A stretch of DNA of 64,000 nucleotides from a virus. The position numbers and the translations under genes were made by a program. Under the pieces are notes generated by a model, which saw only the letters and a program-made list of their open reading frames with translations, was not told the origin of the DNA and made no database searches. Position 1 is the first letter of the stretch; every line of letters starts with the position of its first letter. The stretch lies in the IMG/VR virus record IMGVR_UViG_3300042482_000702, positions 137,355 to 201,354 of that record; one strand, 5' to 3'. Of this stretch, positions 37,410 through 47,318 are shown piece by piece.

Positions 37410-38039
37410 CTATTTTTTTTGTCTACAAGTCCATACAACATTTTCAAAAATGTCTTTATCGTAATATTCTAAATTATGTTCGACACAAGATAAATTTATA
37501 TCATTATTTGAAATTTCAAACCAATTCCATAATTTTTTATTAATTTTTTCTTCAAAAATTTCTTTATTTTCTGAATAATCATGGGCCATAATAAAATCAC
37601 CAACTTTAATATATTTTGATAAAATATTAAATTCCCTAATTTTATCACCACCATCACATAAAACTAAAGTTAACCCATCTTGTTGAATAAAATCAATAAC
37701 TTCTTGGTCCACATTTTGATAATTTTCATAAAAAACATTTTTAATTCTTATATCAATACCAGTTTTTATTATATCCTTATACCAACTATGTTCCACAATA
37801 TCATACGATAAAATATCAATAGGGTGTTTAAGTTCGTTTGATGACCATTGTAAAAATTGTGTAAATCCACCAAGAGCGGTACCAATTTCTAAAATTCTTT
37901 TTGGTTTTGTTTTATTTAAAAAGTTATAAAATACTTCATAAACTTTATCGGTTTGTTGGGAACTTAATCCCATAAATGATGATAACCCATCATTTTGGTC
38001 TAAATTAATTCTTCGAGTAATGTTGTCGTTTAAACTCAT
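37410..38039 (-). CDS. SAM-dependent methyltransferase-like protein
   Basis: A 209-residue protein with a class I methyltransferase fold. The SAM-binding loop is RILEIGTALGGFTQFLQW, followed by an acidic strand ILSYDIVEH, a LVLCDGGDK strand and a GDFIMAHDYSENKE end. The HDY block resembles the metal-site region of small-molecule O-methyltransferases and of the related cephalosporin-hydroxylase-like family, so hydroxylation is an alternative. It starts one base after the stop of the GT10 gene, in a tight operon, and most likely modifies a sugar of the glycan built by its neighbours. Confidence 0.7.
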   Translation of the reverse strand: MSLNDNITRRINLDQNDGLSSFMGLSSQQTDKVYEVFYNFLNKTKPKRILEIGTALGGFTQFLQWSSNELKHPIDILSYDIVEHSWYKDIIKTGIDIRIKNVFYENYQNVDQEVIDFIQQDGLTLVLCDGGDKIREFNILSKYIKVGDFIMAHDYSENKEIFEEKINKKLWNWFEISNNDINLSCVEHNLEYYDKDIFENVVWTCRQKK

Positions 38040-38040
38040 T

Positions 38041-38898
38041 CTATAACGTTATAATTTTTTTTAATAGATTATTTTCTTGGAAATATCTTTTTTTAATTTC
38101 TCTTAATCCAATTATTTTTTGTTGATATATTTCATCACTATTTTCAATTATAGTTTTTAATAATTGTTCTATAGAATCAACATCATTTATATCATCAATT
38201 AAAATATAACCATCTTCCGGGTATATTTCTTTAATATTTTTACAACCAAAATAAATAGGTATAGTATCGGTTAATATGTTGTCATAAAATTTTTCAGTAA
38301 TCCAATTTTTTTCATATGAATTTTCAATTGAAATATTAAATTTATAATCTACTAATGCGTCTTTACGTTTTGGGCTAATATTGCCATCATAAACATCTAT
38401 TCCGTTTATTTCTTTAATTCTTTCTAAAATATTAACTCTTTGAGGGTATAAACAAGTTCCTCCATAATCAGTATTTAATCTTGTGATTGAACTAGATATT
38501 ATCTTAGTTTTATTAAATGTTGATTTTAATAGATTATCGTAACACCAAAAATCTAATGTGTCAACCCAAGGGCCTCTACCACCATAAAAAGTATGTGCAA
38601 TAGATTCTTTAAAATTACCAACATATAATTCTTTTGAAAATCCACAAATAACAGTATCACTTATAAAATGTTTTTGATGTGTACCAATCCAGGAAGGTTC
38701 GTGGGGAAATACAAATGATTTAGAATTTGGTTTAATCTCAACATTAGTGTAATTAAAAAAAACTATAGTATCGTAAGAGTCGTCATAAACAAACTCTATA
38801 TTAGTCAAATCAATTTCCGGTGTTTTAAACTGCTTAAGTAATCTTTCTGTTAAATTTTCCGAAGAATCGTAATTTGCGGATATTTTTATTTTTTTCAT
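38041..38898 (-). CDS. GT10-family (fucosyltransferase-like) glycosyltransferase
   Basis: The motif YKFNISIENS, then WITEKFYDN and DTIPIYFG is the hallmark of family GT10 (alpha-1,3-fucosyltransferases and relatives), which use GDP-fucose or similar donors. The protein is about 285 residues, near the family's usual size, and also has an FVFPHEPSW segment in the N-terminal lobe. I take the ATG at 38898 rather than the one at 38916, because it gives an ATGA overlap with the stop of the previous gene, while the longer form adds six uninformative residues inside that gene. Fucose as the donor sugar is family knowledge, not shown here. Confidence 0.82.
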   Translation of the reverse strand: MKKIKISANYDSSENLTERLLKQFKTPEIDLTNIEFVYDDSYDTIVFFNYTNVEIKPNSKSFVFPHEPSWIGTHQKHFISDTVICGFSKELYVGNFKESIAHTFYGGRGPWVDTLDFWCYDNLLKSTFNKTKIISSSITRLNTDYGGTCLYPQRVNILERIKEINGIDVYDGNISPKRKDALVDYKFNISIENSYEKNWITEKFYDNILTDTIPIYFGCKNIKEIYPEDGYILIDDINDVDSIEQLLKTIIENSDEIYQQKIIGLREIKKRYFQENNLLKKIITL

Positions 38899-39677
38899 CG
38901 TTTTATATTTTCCCAATTATTATAGTTAAAACTAACTTTAAAAACCCCAGATTCATTACCAAAACCTAATTCACCAACATTATATCCGCTTATTAATGCT
39001 GACACACCAATTTCAAATGCCTCCATATCAAAAGTAATAACGTTATTCGGTTGTTGAGTTTCAAATAGAGTACAAAATTTTTCAAATTCATTACACATTA
39101 TTGGTAATTTTTCATTATTTTTAATTAACAATATGTGTTCACTTGGTAAAGACGCTTGTCTCCATTCAGGGTTAATACCGTAAAATGTAAATTTATCGTC
39201 AAATAATGCTTTATAAGTTCCGTTTTTAATTGTTTCTAAATATTGATTTTCAGCCCATTCATAAGTCCTATTTGCCAATAAAACTAACATATCAAAACCA
39301 TTACTTTCCCACTCATTTATTTTAGAATCAATAACATCTGTATTAACTTCACTATTTAATCCCGCATCACAATCTAAATAAAGAACCCAATCATATTTTT
39401 GATTGATATCTTTAATTGCTGAAAATTTTAAAAGTTGATTAAACGCACCAACGTGAGTTTTATGGTTTTCTAATTTATTTTCAGTAATAATAACACGGTT
39501 AGGGTTATTATTATACTCATCGTCAAAATGTGATGGAGCGTTTGTTGTTACCATAATGTCATATGGTGTTTTTGTTAAAACATCATTAATTAATCTTTTA
39601 GCAAAAGTTGTGTAAATTTCCGACCCTTCTCTTTCTGAATTAACATATGATATTGCCGATACTAATATATTTTTCAT
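38895..39677 (-). CDS. GT-A-type glycosyltransferase-like protein
   Basis: A 260-residue protein with features of nucleotide-sugar transferases of the GT-A fold: an N-terminal ILVSAISYVNS strand, then a YDWVLYLDCDAGLN segment whose DxD is the expected metal/donor site, and a later EWRQASLPSEHILLIKN region. No family is certain; the layout recalls glycosyltransferases that act on short glycans. The middle gene of the operon, it starts 10 bases after the previous stop and overlaps the GT10 gene by 4 bases (ATGA), which indicates coupled translation. Confidence 0.62.
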   Translation of the reverse strand: MKNILVSAISYVNSEREGSEIYTTFAKRLINDVLTKTPYDIMVTTNAPSHFDDEYNNNPNRVIITENKLENHKTHVGAFNQLLKFSAIKDINQKYDWVLYLDCDAGLNSEVNTDVIDSKINEWESNGFDMLVLLANRTYEWAENQYLETIKNGTYKALFDDKFTFYGINPEWRQASLPSEHILLIKNNEKLPIMCNEFEKFCTLFETQQPNNVITFDMEAFEIGVSALISGYNVGELGFGNESGVFKVSFNYNNWENIKR

Positions 39678-39687
39678 ATTTAAATTT

Positions 39688-40428
39688 TTAAAACCATCTT
39701 GGGTGATAGTAAGTTGTTTTATTACTTGTTATTCTATAGTATTTATTGTTTTTTAAAAAAGATGAAACTCTCTTTTCAAATGAGTCCCCAGCATATTGGG
39801 GGTATTGAATCTCTGATAGAGTATTTTCTTCATTATAAATTTGAGATTTAAAAATATTTGTGGGTATTAAAAAACATTGGTCAGAAAATCCCATCCCATA
39901 TGACCAATCAGGATGTTTATTTATTAACTCATTACCATTTAATATATAATATTTTTCATCATCTTCCGCTGCATTATATTGTAAATTCCAAATAGGGTTA
40001 ACAACTTTAACCTTATCATTTGTGTTTAATATTTCAATACCATTTGTTATCCAATCATACCCACTTTTATCTGTTAATGAATCACCGGTTAAATAAACCA
40101 TATAATCTGATTCACACAAATACACCGATAATAAAGGGGCTATTGAATACCAATACCCACCATTAAATGATTCTTTATTAATATTAAAATATTCTAATAC
40201 TTTATCACTATAATCATCAGTAAAAAAATAGTTGTCGATGACTTTATTAACTATTAATTTGGTTAAGGAGTTTTCAACTAACTCTCTATCATTAACATTA
40301 GTTATTATTAATGTTTTTTTATGAAAGTCATAATTAAGATTTTCAAATTTTCTTAATAACCCACCTTGATTTATTATTGCGTACCAATCTCCTTCATAAC
40401 ATTGAGTGAAGAAACTAACATTATTCAT
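39688..40428 (-). CDS. Putative glycosyltransferase, family unassigned (246 aa)
   Basis: A 246-residue protein that begins NNVSFFTQCYEGDWYAIIN and has a central strand YMVYLTGDSLTDK, which could be a GT-A donor-binding site although the classical DxD is absent. A late DQCFLIPTNIF segment and a final YYHPRWF are typical of small transferases that read a surface glycan. It starts one base after the methyltransferase gene in the glycosylation operon, so a sugar-transfer or glycan-modifying role is the best inference. Confidence 0.5.
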   Translation of the reverse strand: MNNVSFFTQCYEGDWYAIINQGGLLRKFENLNYDFHKKTLIITNVNDRELVENSLTKLIVNKVIDNYFFTDDYSDKVLEYFNINKESFNGGYWYSIAPLLSVYLCESDYMVYLTGDSLTDKSGYDWITNGIEILNTNDKVKVVNPIWNLQYNAAEDDEKYYILNGNELINKHPDWSYGMGFSDQCFLIPTNIFKSQIYNEENTLSEIQYPQYAGDSFEKRVSSFLKNNKYYRITSNKTTYYHPRWF

Positions 40429-40429
40429 A

Positions 40430-40987
40430 TTATTTTACTTTTTTATAAGTCCAACAAGTACTTGTTGGGGATATATTCTCAACACCAAAAATATCATTTA
40501 CCGCGTTTGAAACTGGTATGTGATAATAATCGTGACCAGATATTAACCCATTAATTTTAAGTTTTGGTAACCAAGCGTTAATATCTTTTTTAACGCTTTC
40601 ATAGTCGTGACTAGCATCAATAAAAATAAAATCAAGGGATTCATCCTCATAATCTAAAGCAGCCTCCCAAGATATTTTTTTAATAACATTAACGTAATCT
40701 TTAACAGGTTCAATGTTGTTTAAAAAAGTATCATATAACCCTTCAAAACTTTCTTTACTTATATCTGTAAACCAATCAAAAAATTGCCAAGTGTCAACAC
40801 AATCAAATTTTATCTTTTTACCTGAATTAATTATTTCTACCGCCATAAAACAAGCACTCATACCTTTCCAAACCCCAACTTCAACAAAATGAAAACCATC
40901 TGCTGATGTATCGACCATATTTTTATATATGTCTTGAAAATCAAACCAATTTTCTCCACTAATTATTTTATCGTAAAAATGTTCCAT
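40430..40987 (-). CDS. SAM-dependent methyltransferase (Methyltransf_24-like)
   Basis: A 185-residue class I methyltransferase. Visible motifs are the SAM loop HFVEVGVWKGMSACFMA, the acidic FDCVDTW strand, LDFIFIDASHDYESV and GLISGHDYYH, which match the Methyltransf_24/TylF-like group that methylates sugars or other small substrates. It lies between the GNT-like gene (3 bases upstream) and a putative transferase (1 base downstream), and with the genes at 37410 and 35052 gives this operon three methyltransferase modules. The substrate is inferred to be a sugar hydroxyl. Confidence 0.78.
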   Translation of the reverse strand: MEHFYDKIISGENWFDFQDIYKNMVDTSADGFHFVEVGVWKGMSACFMAVEIINSGKKIKFDCVDTWQFFDWFTDISKESFEGLYDTFLNNIEPVKDYVNVIKKISWEAALDYEDESLDFIFIDASHDYESVKKDINAWLPKLKINGLISGHDYYHIPVSNAVNDIFGVENISPTSTCWTYKKVK

Positions 40988-40990
40988 ATT

Positions 40991-42238
40991 TTATAAATTA
41001 CCCGTTATTCTTTCACACCAACCTTTTGACGTACTAAACGGCCAAACAACCCAGTATTTTGGTTTATGAACTGTCTGAAATTCTCTCCAAACTTTACAAT
41101 ACCCATCAGGGTCTCTCATCATGTTATTAATCTCATTGATGTCAGCATCTTTCCTATTTAAAGTTTCATCATTCTCATCGTGGAAAGCCACAACCCAAAA
41201 TTCGTAATCTTTTTCTGGTACTTGAGTAAATCCAATATCTATACAATGTTTAAAGATACTAGCGTAACTTGCCAACCATTCTTCTTCGGTTTCATAAATT
41301 GTTGGATTTGGTGCGTAATGTTTGTCTAAAGTATATTGTTGGACAGCTCTCGTTGAAAATTTAAGACCTGAATAGATTTCATAATCTTTTAATGTTCTTT
41401 CAGTCCCAAAACCGTAATAACTAAAATCCATAGTCACTTCTTCACCATCCATACCAAATAATTGACGATTCTTTAAATGAGATAATTCGTTTTTCTTACC
41501 CCACTCTTTATCATCATCCCATTGTTTTGTTCTACCCTTACGAGTATATTCGTGCCAAATAACAGTTTTATGTGGGTGGAATAAATCATATCCGTGGGTA
41601 AATGCTCTAACGGCAATAGATATTTCTTCACCGTGAAAATAGAACTCAGGGTCATGTTGAACCTCAACACTAAATTGTCCTACTGTAAATGCCATGTGGG
41701 CGGAGTAAAATCTTGAGGTAACGGGTTCTTTAAGGTTTTCCCACCCCGGAATTGTTTCAGGTAAGAAAAAGACAGCGCCTTCAGGTATGAATCTATCAAA
41801 CGCCATTCTCCATGGGTCTCTAACTCTCCCTGCTGGGTCATTGTCGGGGTCAAATGAAGAAACATACCCCGTTAATAAAGGTTTCTTAAATCCTTTCTTT
41901 TGAAGTTGTTTAACCATTTTGATTAAGGTGTCATCCCAATCTTTCTCAAATCTCATATGAGAATCGATTTGTAGAGTATATTCTTCACCTTTATATAATT
42001 GTTGTACTTGGTTTCTTGCCCAACAAACACCTTTGGACTCTGTGTATAAAACATCAACAACTCTAAATCTTTTATCTTTTGCGTATTCGGATAAATCATC
42101 AAACCCATCTTCCGGGTGATATTGACGACAGATTCCAATTACCAAATTTTTAGGTTTTTTTGCATTCTCCAACATTGACTTAATTGTTGGAATAAGTTGG
42201 GGGTCCCGATAGGAAGCGATTTGTACAAAAATTTTCAT
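40991..42238 (-). CDS. GlcNAc-transferase (Skp1-GnT-like) glycosyltransferase
   Basis: A 415-residue enzyme like the GNT family, which in eukaryotes adds GlcNAc to hydroxyproline of Skp1 and in bacteria and phages acts on unknown acceptors. Key parts are an N-terminal IFVQIASYRDPQLIPTI, the donor/metal site YTLQIDSHMRFEKDWD, then RFYSAHMAFT, and FHGEEISIAVRAFTHGYD with HKTVIWHEY, which is diagnostic. It is the first gene of the minus-strand glycosylation operon. Its start codon lies inside one arm of a 17-bp perfect inverted repeat (42231-42295), so its translation may be controlled by RNA folding. A protein-linked GlcNAc core made by this enzyme is an attractive inference. Confidence 0.85.
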   Translation of the reverse strand: MKIFVQIASYRDPQLIPTIKSMLENAKKPKNLVIGICRQYHPEDGFDDLSEYAKDKRFRVVDVLYTESKGVCWARNQVQQLYKGEEYTLQIDSHMRFEKDWDDTLIKMVKQLQKKGFKKPLLTGYVSSFDPDNDPAGRVRDPWRMAFDRFIPEGAVFFLPETIPGWENLKEPVTSRFYSAHMAFTVGQFSVEVQHDPEFYFHGEEISIAVRAFTHGYDLFHPHKTVIWHEYTRKGRTKQWDDDKEWGKKNELSHLKNRQLFGMDGEEVTMDFSYYGFGTERTLKDYEIYSGLKFSTRAVQQYTLDKHYAPNPTIYETEEEWLASYASIFKHCIDIGFTQVPEKDYEFWVVAFHDENDETLNRKDADINEINNMMRDPDGYCKVWREFQTVHKPKYWVVWPFSTSKGWCERITGNL

Positions 42239-42295
42239 ATTTATCTTAATTTATTTAAATAATAATATTTAAACGAAAAAGATAAATATGAAAAT
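42231..42295 (-). promoter_or_regulatory. Perfect 17-bp inverted repeat covering the GNT start codon
   Basis: ATTTTCATATTTATCTT (42231-42247) is exactly complementary to 42279-42295. The 31-base loop contains a second palindrome (TTTAAAT/ATTTAAA). On the minus-strand RNA the second arm contains the ATG of the GNT gene (42238-42236), so the hairpin would hide the start. It could also end the adhesin transcript or slow read-through. Confidence 0.65.
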
Positions 42296-42305
42296 AATTA
42301 ATTTA

Positions 42306-45300
42306 TTAATCTTTTATTAATCTTACCGAGAAACCAGATTTTTTATCATAACCTAGGTAGAATCTGTTAACATCATCGTAGTCCCAAGTCAGTTCTCGTG
42401 TATAAGCGTTTGTTATACTCCAGTCTGTCGAACTCCACCATCCACACCTACCGTTACCACTTGGGAAGAAATTACCATAACTATAGATATAAGATGCTGG
42501 AAGAGCTGAAAACCCACTGCTGTTGGTAGCCCCCGCATTAGGTTGCCTCCAAAGTATACTCGTCGATTTCATCTTGCCTCCTGCTAAACCATCTCCACCT
42601 AAATTATTTATTAAAATTGTCCATTCATCATCAGTAGGTATATGATAACCAGCTGGGGCTAACCCTTTATAGTCATTCACAGCAAACCAATTATAAAGTT
42701 TTCCATAAATAGCGTCATTAGCTGGGTTATCATCAAGGTGACGCCAGGTCCCTATTTTATTATTACCGTAACTTACCCATTCTGCTTCAGTGGTTGATTG
42801 AGGTATTCGTGTTCCATCTCTGTAAGTACTTACATTGAGATTAACGCTTGACCATTCCTGATTATATATAGGTACACTAGGTATCGTTGGTCTTATTGTG
42901 CTAGTTGGTGTTGGGGTGTTAGTTGGTGTTTTAGTTGGCGTTTTAGTTGGTGTTGGTGTTTTAGTTGGTGTTAAGCTTGGTGATGGAGGTATGGTACCTT
43001 TTGTTGGTGTTGGTGTTTGTGTAGGTGTGGGTAACGAAGATAATTCGTATCTTCCTTTTGTTGCGTCATAGTTTTGTATTACTTCTTGTGAGGAAAGTCC
43101 TCTATTATAAATAAGTACTTGAGAAATTTTACCATTAAAAAATCTTTCTACAGTATTTGGACCCAAAGTCGGATTAGCACCTATTAATAATGGCATAAAA
43201 TAAGTATATGTGATATTCCCTACCTTAGAAGTGCTCTGTATTAAATTTCCATTTCTATAAAAGTTAATAACTCCTCCATTAAAAGTTGTTGTTATATTAA
43301 CCCACGAAGTTGTATTATATGCCGACATAGTTTCTCCTGCTGTGGGTGTAAAACTACCATTTATCCAAAAGTGAGTTTCTAATTGACTAGGTGATAGGTA
43401 ATTGGCAACTATTCCATATCCAGCATTTTCTTTACAAGAAATTATTGTTTGAGGGTTTAATAATGAGTTAAATTTTAACCAAATAGTAATTGTAAAATTA
43501 TTTGTAAATCTTAAAGCAGCTGGTACTATACCAAAAGTGACACGATTATTAATTCCATTAAATACGATACTACCACCACTTTCAGAATCAAAAGTTTGAG
43601 GATTTGCAAATGTTCCATTATATCCATTTCCGGTTAAATCTGTCCATGTTGTTCCATTCCCAGGATAGGAGTTTGTATTTCCAGCATCTAAATGAACTAA
43701 TAATCCCGAAGTAACTATTTCGTATCTTCTTTTTGTTAAGTTATAATTTTGTATTACTTCTTGTGAGGAAAGTGCTTTGTTGTATATAAGTACTTGAGAA
43801 ATTTTACCATTAAAAAATCTTTCTACAGTATTTGGCCCCAAAGTCGGATTAGCACCTATTAATAATGGCATAAGAATAGAGTACGCAATATTTCCTACCT
43901 TAGAAGTACTTTGTATTAAATTTCCATTTCTATAAAAGTTAATAACTCCTCCATTAAAAGTTGTTGTTATATTATACCATGATGTTGTATTATAATTTAA
44001 TATACTTTCTCCAGCTGTAGGTGTAAAACTACCATTTATCCAAAAGTGAGTTTCTAATTGACTAGGTGATAGGTAATTGGCAACTATTCCATATCCAGCA
44101 TTTTCTTTACAAGAAATTATTGTTTGAGGGTTTAATAATGAGTTAAATTTTAACCAAATAGTAATTGTAAAATTATTTGTAAATCTTAAAGCAGCTGGTA
44201 CTATACCAAAAGTGACACGATTATTAATTCCATTAAATACGATACTACCACCACTTCCAGAATCAAAAGTTTGAGGATTTGCAAATGTTCCGTTATGTCC
44301 ATTTCCGGTTAAATCTTTCCATATTGTTCCAGTACCTGGATAGGAATCTGTATTTCCAGCATCTAAATGAACTACTAACCCCGAAGGAACTATATCATCC
44401 ACTACACAGCGAACTGATAGACCGTTCATTTTATTAGATGAATAGTAGTTTGATAAAATTCTATTATTATAAGAGTTAATTGTGAAAGTATCGTTATTAC
44501 CATCAATTTTTTGGGATGCCCAAAATGATGCGGAATATTTAAAAGAATCGGTGTAATTTACGAAACCAAGTGTGTTATTTACACTTCTATTTCCAGCTGG
44601 TAAAATAGTTAACCCTGTTGTATTTGTTGGTCTAAATAAATCATTTTGAATCCAATATAAATCTCCCTCAGCACTCATTTTAACACCTGAAGATTCTCCA
44701 CCTAATGACGTAATTAAATTATTCCATTCAGTTTCTGTTGGGATACGGAATCCGACAGGTGCTAATCCTCTTGGGTCATTTACCGCATATGAATTATAAA
44801 GTCTACCATACGGTAATTTATTACCAAATTCATCGTAATTTATTTGATTATTTGGGTAACACCAAGCACCTTCAGTTAATGCGAACCACTGTTGATTGGT
44901 ATAATTACTAGCGTCGATAAGTGGGTTACCGTTTCGATAAGTTGTTACATCTAAATTCTTACCAGCCCAACGATTACCAACGGAATATGTACCGTCAGAT
45001 TGATTAATTTTCCCTAATATAGGTATTATTACTTTATTAGGCGTTTCAGTTAGAGGTATTACAACTGTTATTGTCACCGCACCTCCAGGCGTTTGAATAG
45101 TAAAAAATTCCCCATTGTATCGTCTAACAAAAGGGAGAATCCAATTTGTTCCGTCCCAAGTGGAGATATCCACATAATTATCTCTAATATAGATGTCGTC
45201 ATTAGTGTCAACAGCCGCAACAGTACTACCTCTATTTATCATCGGTAACGTAAAACTAACGGAATCCAATAACCCTATTTCATCACCTACATCCATATTA

Positions 45301-47267
45301 GATTGATTCCATGTTCTATGGAATACCACTTGGTCCCCTGGGTTAGAGTTACGAACAGACCATCGAGATATTTTAATAGACCCCTGTATTGGGTCTGATA
45401 ATGTCCAAGTACCGGTTCTAACGTTTGTTGTTCCGTCAACAATACGACAATCGTAACTAGCAAATGTTAGTGTTGAAGTACTTGAATATGATTTTGGTGG
45501 TGTTGATGTAGGTGTTGGGGTGTTTGTTGGTGTTTTAGTTGGTGTTTTAGTTTGGGTAGGTGTTTGAGTTGGTGTTTTAGTTTGTGTTGGTGTTGGAGTT
45601 TGTGTTCTAGTTTGTGTTGGAGTTTGTGTTGGAGTTTGTGTTGGTGTTTGTGTTTGAGTTGGTGTCGGAGTTTGTGTTTTAGTTGGTGTGTTAGTTGGGG
45701 TTTGTGTTCTAGTTGGTGTGTTAGTTGGTGTTTGTGTTCTAGTTTGTGTTGGAGTTTGTGTTTGTGTTGGTGTTTGTGTTCTAGTTGAAGTGTTAGTTGG
45801 TGTTTGTGTTCTAGTTTGTGTTGGAGTTTGGGTAGGTGTTTTAGTTGGTGTTGGGGAAGCGTTTGGGGTTACTGTGGGTGTTTTAGTTGGGGTGTTAGTT
45901 GGTGTTGAACTTGGGGATAATCCAGGTGTTGGAGTTACAGTTGGAGTTTGGGTAGGAGTTTGGGTAGGGGTTTGGGTAGGTGTTTTAGTTTGTGTTGGTG
46001 TTGGAGTTTGTGTTCTAGTTTGTGTTGGTGTTTGAGTTTGTGTTGGAGTTTGTGTTCTAGTTTGTGTAGGTGTTTGTGTTGGTGTTTTAGTTTGTGTTGG
46101 TGTTTGAGTTGGTGTTGGAGTTTGTGTTCTAGTTGGAGTTTGTGTTCTAGTTGGTGTTGGAGTTTGTGTTCTAGTTGGAGTTTGTGTTCTAGTTGGTGTT
46201 GGAGTTTGTGTTCTAGTTGGAGTTTGTGTTCTAGTTGGTGTTGGTGTTTTAGTTGGCGTTTTAGTTGGTGTTGGTGTTTTAGTTGGTGTTTTAGTTGGGG
46301 TAGGTGTAGGTGTTGGTGATTCAATCCAAATAGTTGTGTCGCACTCAAAAGATACGGGACCTGATGCTAAATATTGTTTTCTAGGTGATGTTCCATTGTC
46401 GGCAATATACATTGTAGTGTATAAGCTTAAATCCGGACTCGTATATCGACCAGTTATTAGTGTACTAAAAAATAATGTACTACTATATTCAAAAGATGAT
46501 GTTGATGATATTTTAAAAGTATACACATCAAGAGGGTTTACAAAAAACCCGTCCGTTGGATATATCATATCGCTATCGGTTATTAAATCATGACCCCAAA
46601 TTGGATATTTGTCACCCATTGCCGTACAACACACCCATGTGGTGTCAGCATACCATCCGCTATCCGCGTCGCCTTTATTAATCGGGTTAGTTCCGAGAAA
46701 CCAATGTTTATAATTATTTATGGGTACATTGGAAGTATTACCCGAATCATTTGTTGATTTAACTGTCGGATACCCATTTGGGTTAATAGATGCTGTTACT
46801 ACAATTGTTTTAGAAGAGGAAATAATTTCAACACCATTTTTAAACAAATGTATTTTAAATGTTAATGACTTATTTGACCAAACACTAATATCTAACCCAA
46901 CTTCTCTAAGACGATAAATATCCAACGGAGCAAATGAAAAACTATCATTAACATTGTTAAAACTAAAACCATTATCATTAGATGTATAATTCGGACTTTT
47001 ATAATAATTTGTAAATGTTAATTGTGATTTACCATCAAGAGTTGTTTTTTCAACAACAAATCTTGAAACATTGTCGGGGGATTCAACTCTAACCCCATTG
47101 TCTAATGATAATTCTGAATATGATAAATTTGTTGCTAATAATGTTGATACACCAGTTGGATTGTATTTTTTGGCAATAGATTTTGTATTACCTATATAAT
47201 AATAAATGGTATAAATACCATCAACTCCTAATTGGCCATTGGTTAATTTTATGTCAAAGTGTCTCAT
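42306..47267 (-). CDS. Giant adhesin/tail-fibre-like protein with mucin-like, LamG and FISUMP domains (1653 aa)
   Basis: A 1653-residue modular protein. In order: an N-terminal beta region (1-315); a very long Thr/Pro repeat (about 318-592, units like TPTRTQ and TPTPTQ); a FISUMP-type domain (about 750-955, with [14 protein letters not shown] and [14 protein letters not shown], ending LSVRCV); two nearly identical LamG/concanavalin-like domains (about 960-1185 and 1185-1408); a second short Thr/Pro linker (about 1410-1465); and a C-terminal FISUMP domain ([16 protein letters not shown], then [12 protein letters not shown] and GFSVRLI). LamG and FISUMP folds bind glycans or proteins, so this is most likely a receptor-binding fibre. 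The Thr/Pro stretch resembles mucin and may be O-glycosylated by the flanking enzymes. No signal peptide is seen. Confidence 0.75.
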   Translation of the reverse strand: MRHFDIKLTNGQLGVDGIYTIYYYIGNTKSIAKKYNPTGVSTLLATNLSYSELSLDNGVRVESPDNVSRFVVEKTTLDGKSQLTFTNYYKSPNYTSNDNGFSFNNVNDSFSFAPLDIYRLREVGLDISVWSNKSLTFKIHLFKNGVEIISSSKTIVVTASINPNGYPTVKSTNDSGNTSNVPINNYKHWFLGTNPINKGDADSGWYADTTWVCCTAMGDKYPIWGHDLITDSDMIYPTDGFFVNPLDVYTFKISSTSSFEYSSTLFFSTLITGRYTSPDLSLYTTMYIADNGTSPRKQYLASGPVSFECDTTIWIESPTPTPTPTKTPTKTPTPTKTPTKTPTPTRTQTPTRTQTPTPTRTQTPTRTQTPTPTRTQTPTRTQTPTPTQTPTQTKTPTQTPTQTRTQTPTQTQTPTQTRTQTPTPTQTKTPTQTPTQTPTQTPTVTPTPGLSPSSTPTNTPTKTPTVTPNASPTPTKTPTQTPTQTRTQTPTNTSTRTQTPTQTQTPTQTRTQTPTNTPTRTQTPTNTPTKTQTPTPTQTQTPTQTPTQTPTQTRTQTPTPTQTKTPTQTPTQTKTPTKTPTNTPTPTSTPPKSYSSTSTLTFASYDCRIVDGTTNVRTGTWTLSDPIQGSIKISRWSVRNSNPGDQVVFHRTWNQSNMDVGDEIGLLDSVSFTLPMINRGSTVAAVDTNDDIYIRDNYVDISTWDGTNWILPFVRRYNGEFFTIQTPGGAVTITVVIPLTETPNKVIIPILGKINQSDGTYSVGNRWAGKNLDVTTYRNGNPLIDASNYTNQQWFALTEGAWCYPNNQINYDEFGNKLPYGRLYNSYAVNDPRGLAPVGFRIPTETEWNNLITSLGGESSGVKMSAEGDLYWIQNDLFRPTNTTGLTILPAGNRSVNNTLGFVNYTDSFKYSASFWASQKIDGNNDTFTINSYNNRILSNYYSSNKMNGLSVRCVVDDIVPSGLVVHLDAGNTDSYPGTGTIWKDLTGNGHNGTFANPQTFDSGSGGSIVFNGINNRVTFGIVPAALRFTNNFTITIWLKFNSLLNPQTIISCKENAGYGIVANYLSPSQLETHFWINGSFTPTAGESILNYNTTSWYNITTTFNGGVINFYRNGNLIQSTSKVGNIAYSILMPLLIGANPTLGPNTVERFFNGKISQVLIYNKALSSQEVIQNYNLTKRRYEIVTSGLLVHLDAGNTNSYPGNGTTWTDLTGNGYNGTFANPQTFDSESGGSIVFNGINNRVTFGIVPAALRFTNNFTITIWLKFNSLLNPQTIISCKENAGYGIVANYLSPSQLETHFWINGSFTPTAGETMSAYNTTSWVNITTTFNGGVINFYRNGNLIQSTSKVGNITYTYFMPLLIGANPTLGPNTVERFFNGKISQVLIYNRGLSSQEVIQNYDATKGRYELSSLPTPTQTPTPTKGTIPPSPSLTPTKTPTPTKTPTKTPTNTPTPTSTIRPTIPSVPIYNQEWSSVNLNVSTYRDGTRIPQSTTEAEWVSYGNNKIGTWRHLDDNPANDAIYGKLYNWFAVNDYKGLAPAGYHIPTDDEWTILINNLGGDGLAGGKMKSTSILWRQPNAGATNSSGFSALPASYIYSYGNFFPSGNGRCGWWSSTDWSITNAYTRELTWDYDDVNRFYLGYDKKSGFSVRLIKD
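42880..43035 (-). repeat. Second Thr/Pro-coding repeat in the 1653-aa adhesin
   Basis: Short GT-rich repeats (plus strand GTTGGTGTT units) encode [17 protein letters not shown]-type sequence linking the LamG domains to the C-terminal FISUMP domain. Confidence 0.8.
43045..44388 (-). repeat. Tandem duplication of a LamG domain (about 675-base units)
   Basis: Two direct copies, about 43045-43712 and 43721-44388, are nearly identical over long runs, including the parts coding [20 protein letters not shown]. They encode the two LamG domains of the 1653-aa adhesin and could recombine to change domain number. Confidence 0.85.
45495..46312 (-). repeat. Long Thr/Pro-coding minisatellite
   Basis: About 800 bases of imperfect short repeats built from ACxCCx codons (plus strand GTTGGTGTTTGTGTTCTAGTT-like) encode alternating Thr-Pro with Lys, Arg, Gln or Asn between. 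Every second residue is Thr or Pro. The sequence is prone to slippage and length change. It is not a CRISPR array: there are no unique spacers. Confidence 0.9.
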
Positions 47268-47285
47268 TTTATTTTAATTCTTTTT

Positions 47286-47318
47286 ATTATTTTATTATTA
47301 TTATTATTATTATTATTA
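47286..47318. repeat. (TTA)n microsatellite between adhesin genes
   Basis: A run of about nine TTA triplets lies between the 1329-aa and 1653-aa genes and includes the stop codon of the former. AT-rich 9-base repeats (ATTAATTTT) occupy the matching position between 51315 and 51345. Confidence 0.85.

Noticed and set aside
45495-46312. Possible CRISPR-like array
   Set aside because: Units are short, imperfect, coding and in frame, with no spacers of constant length.
45552-46319. Long open frames on the plus strand opposite the Thr/Pro repeat, rich in Cys, Trp, Ser and Val
   Set aside because: They exist only because the repeat has no stop codons in any frame; composition is a direct shadow of the Thr/Pro codons.
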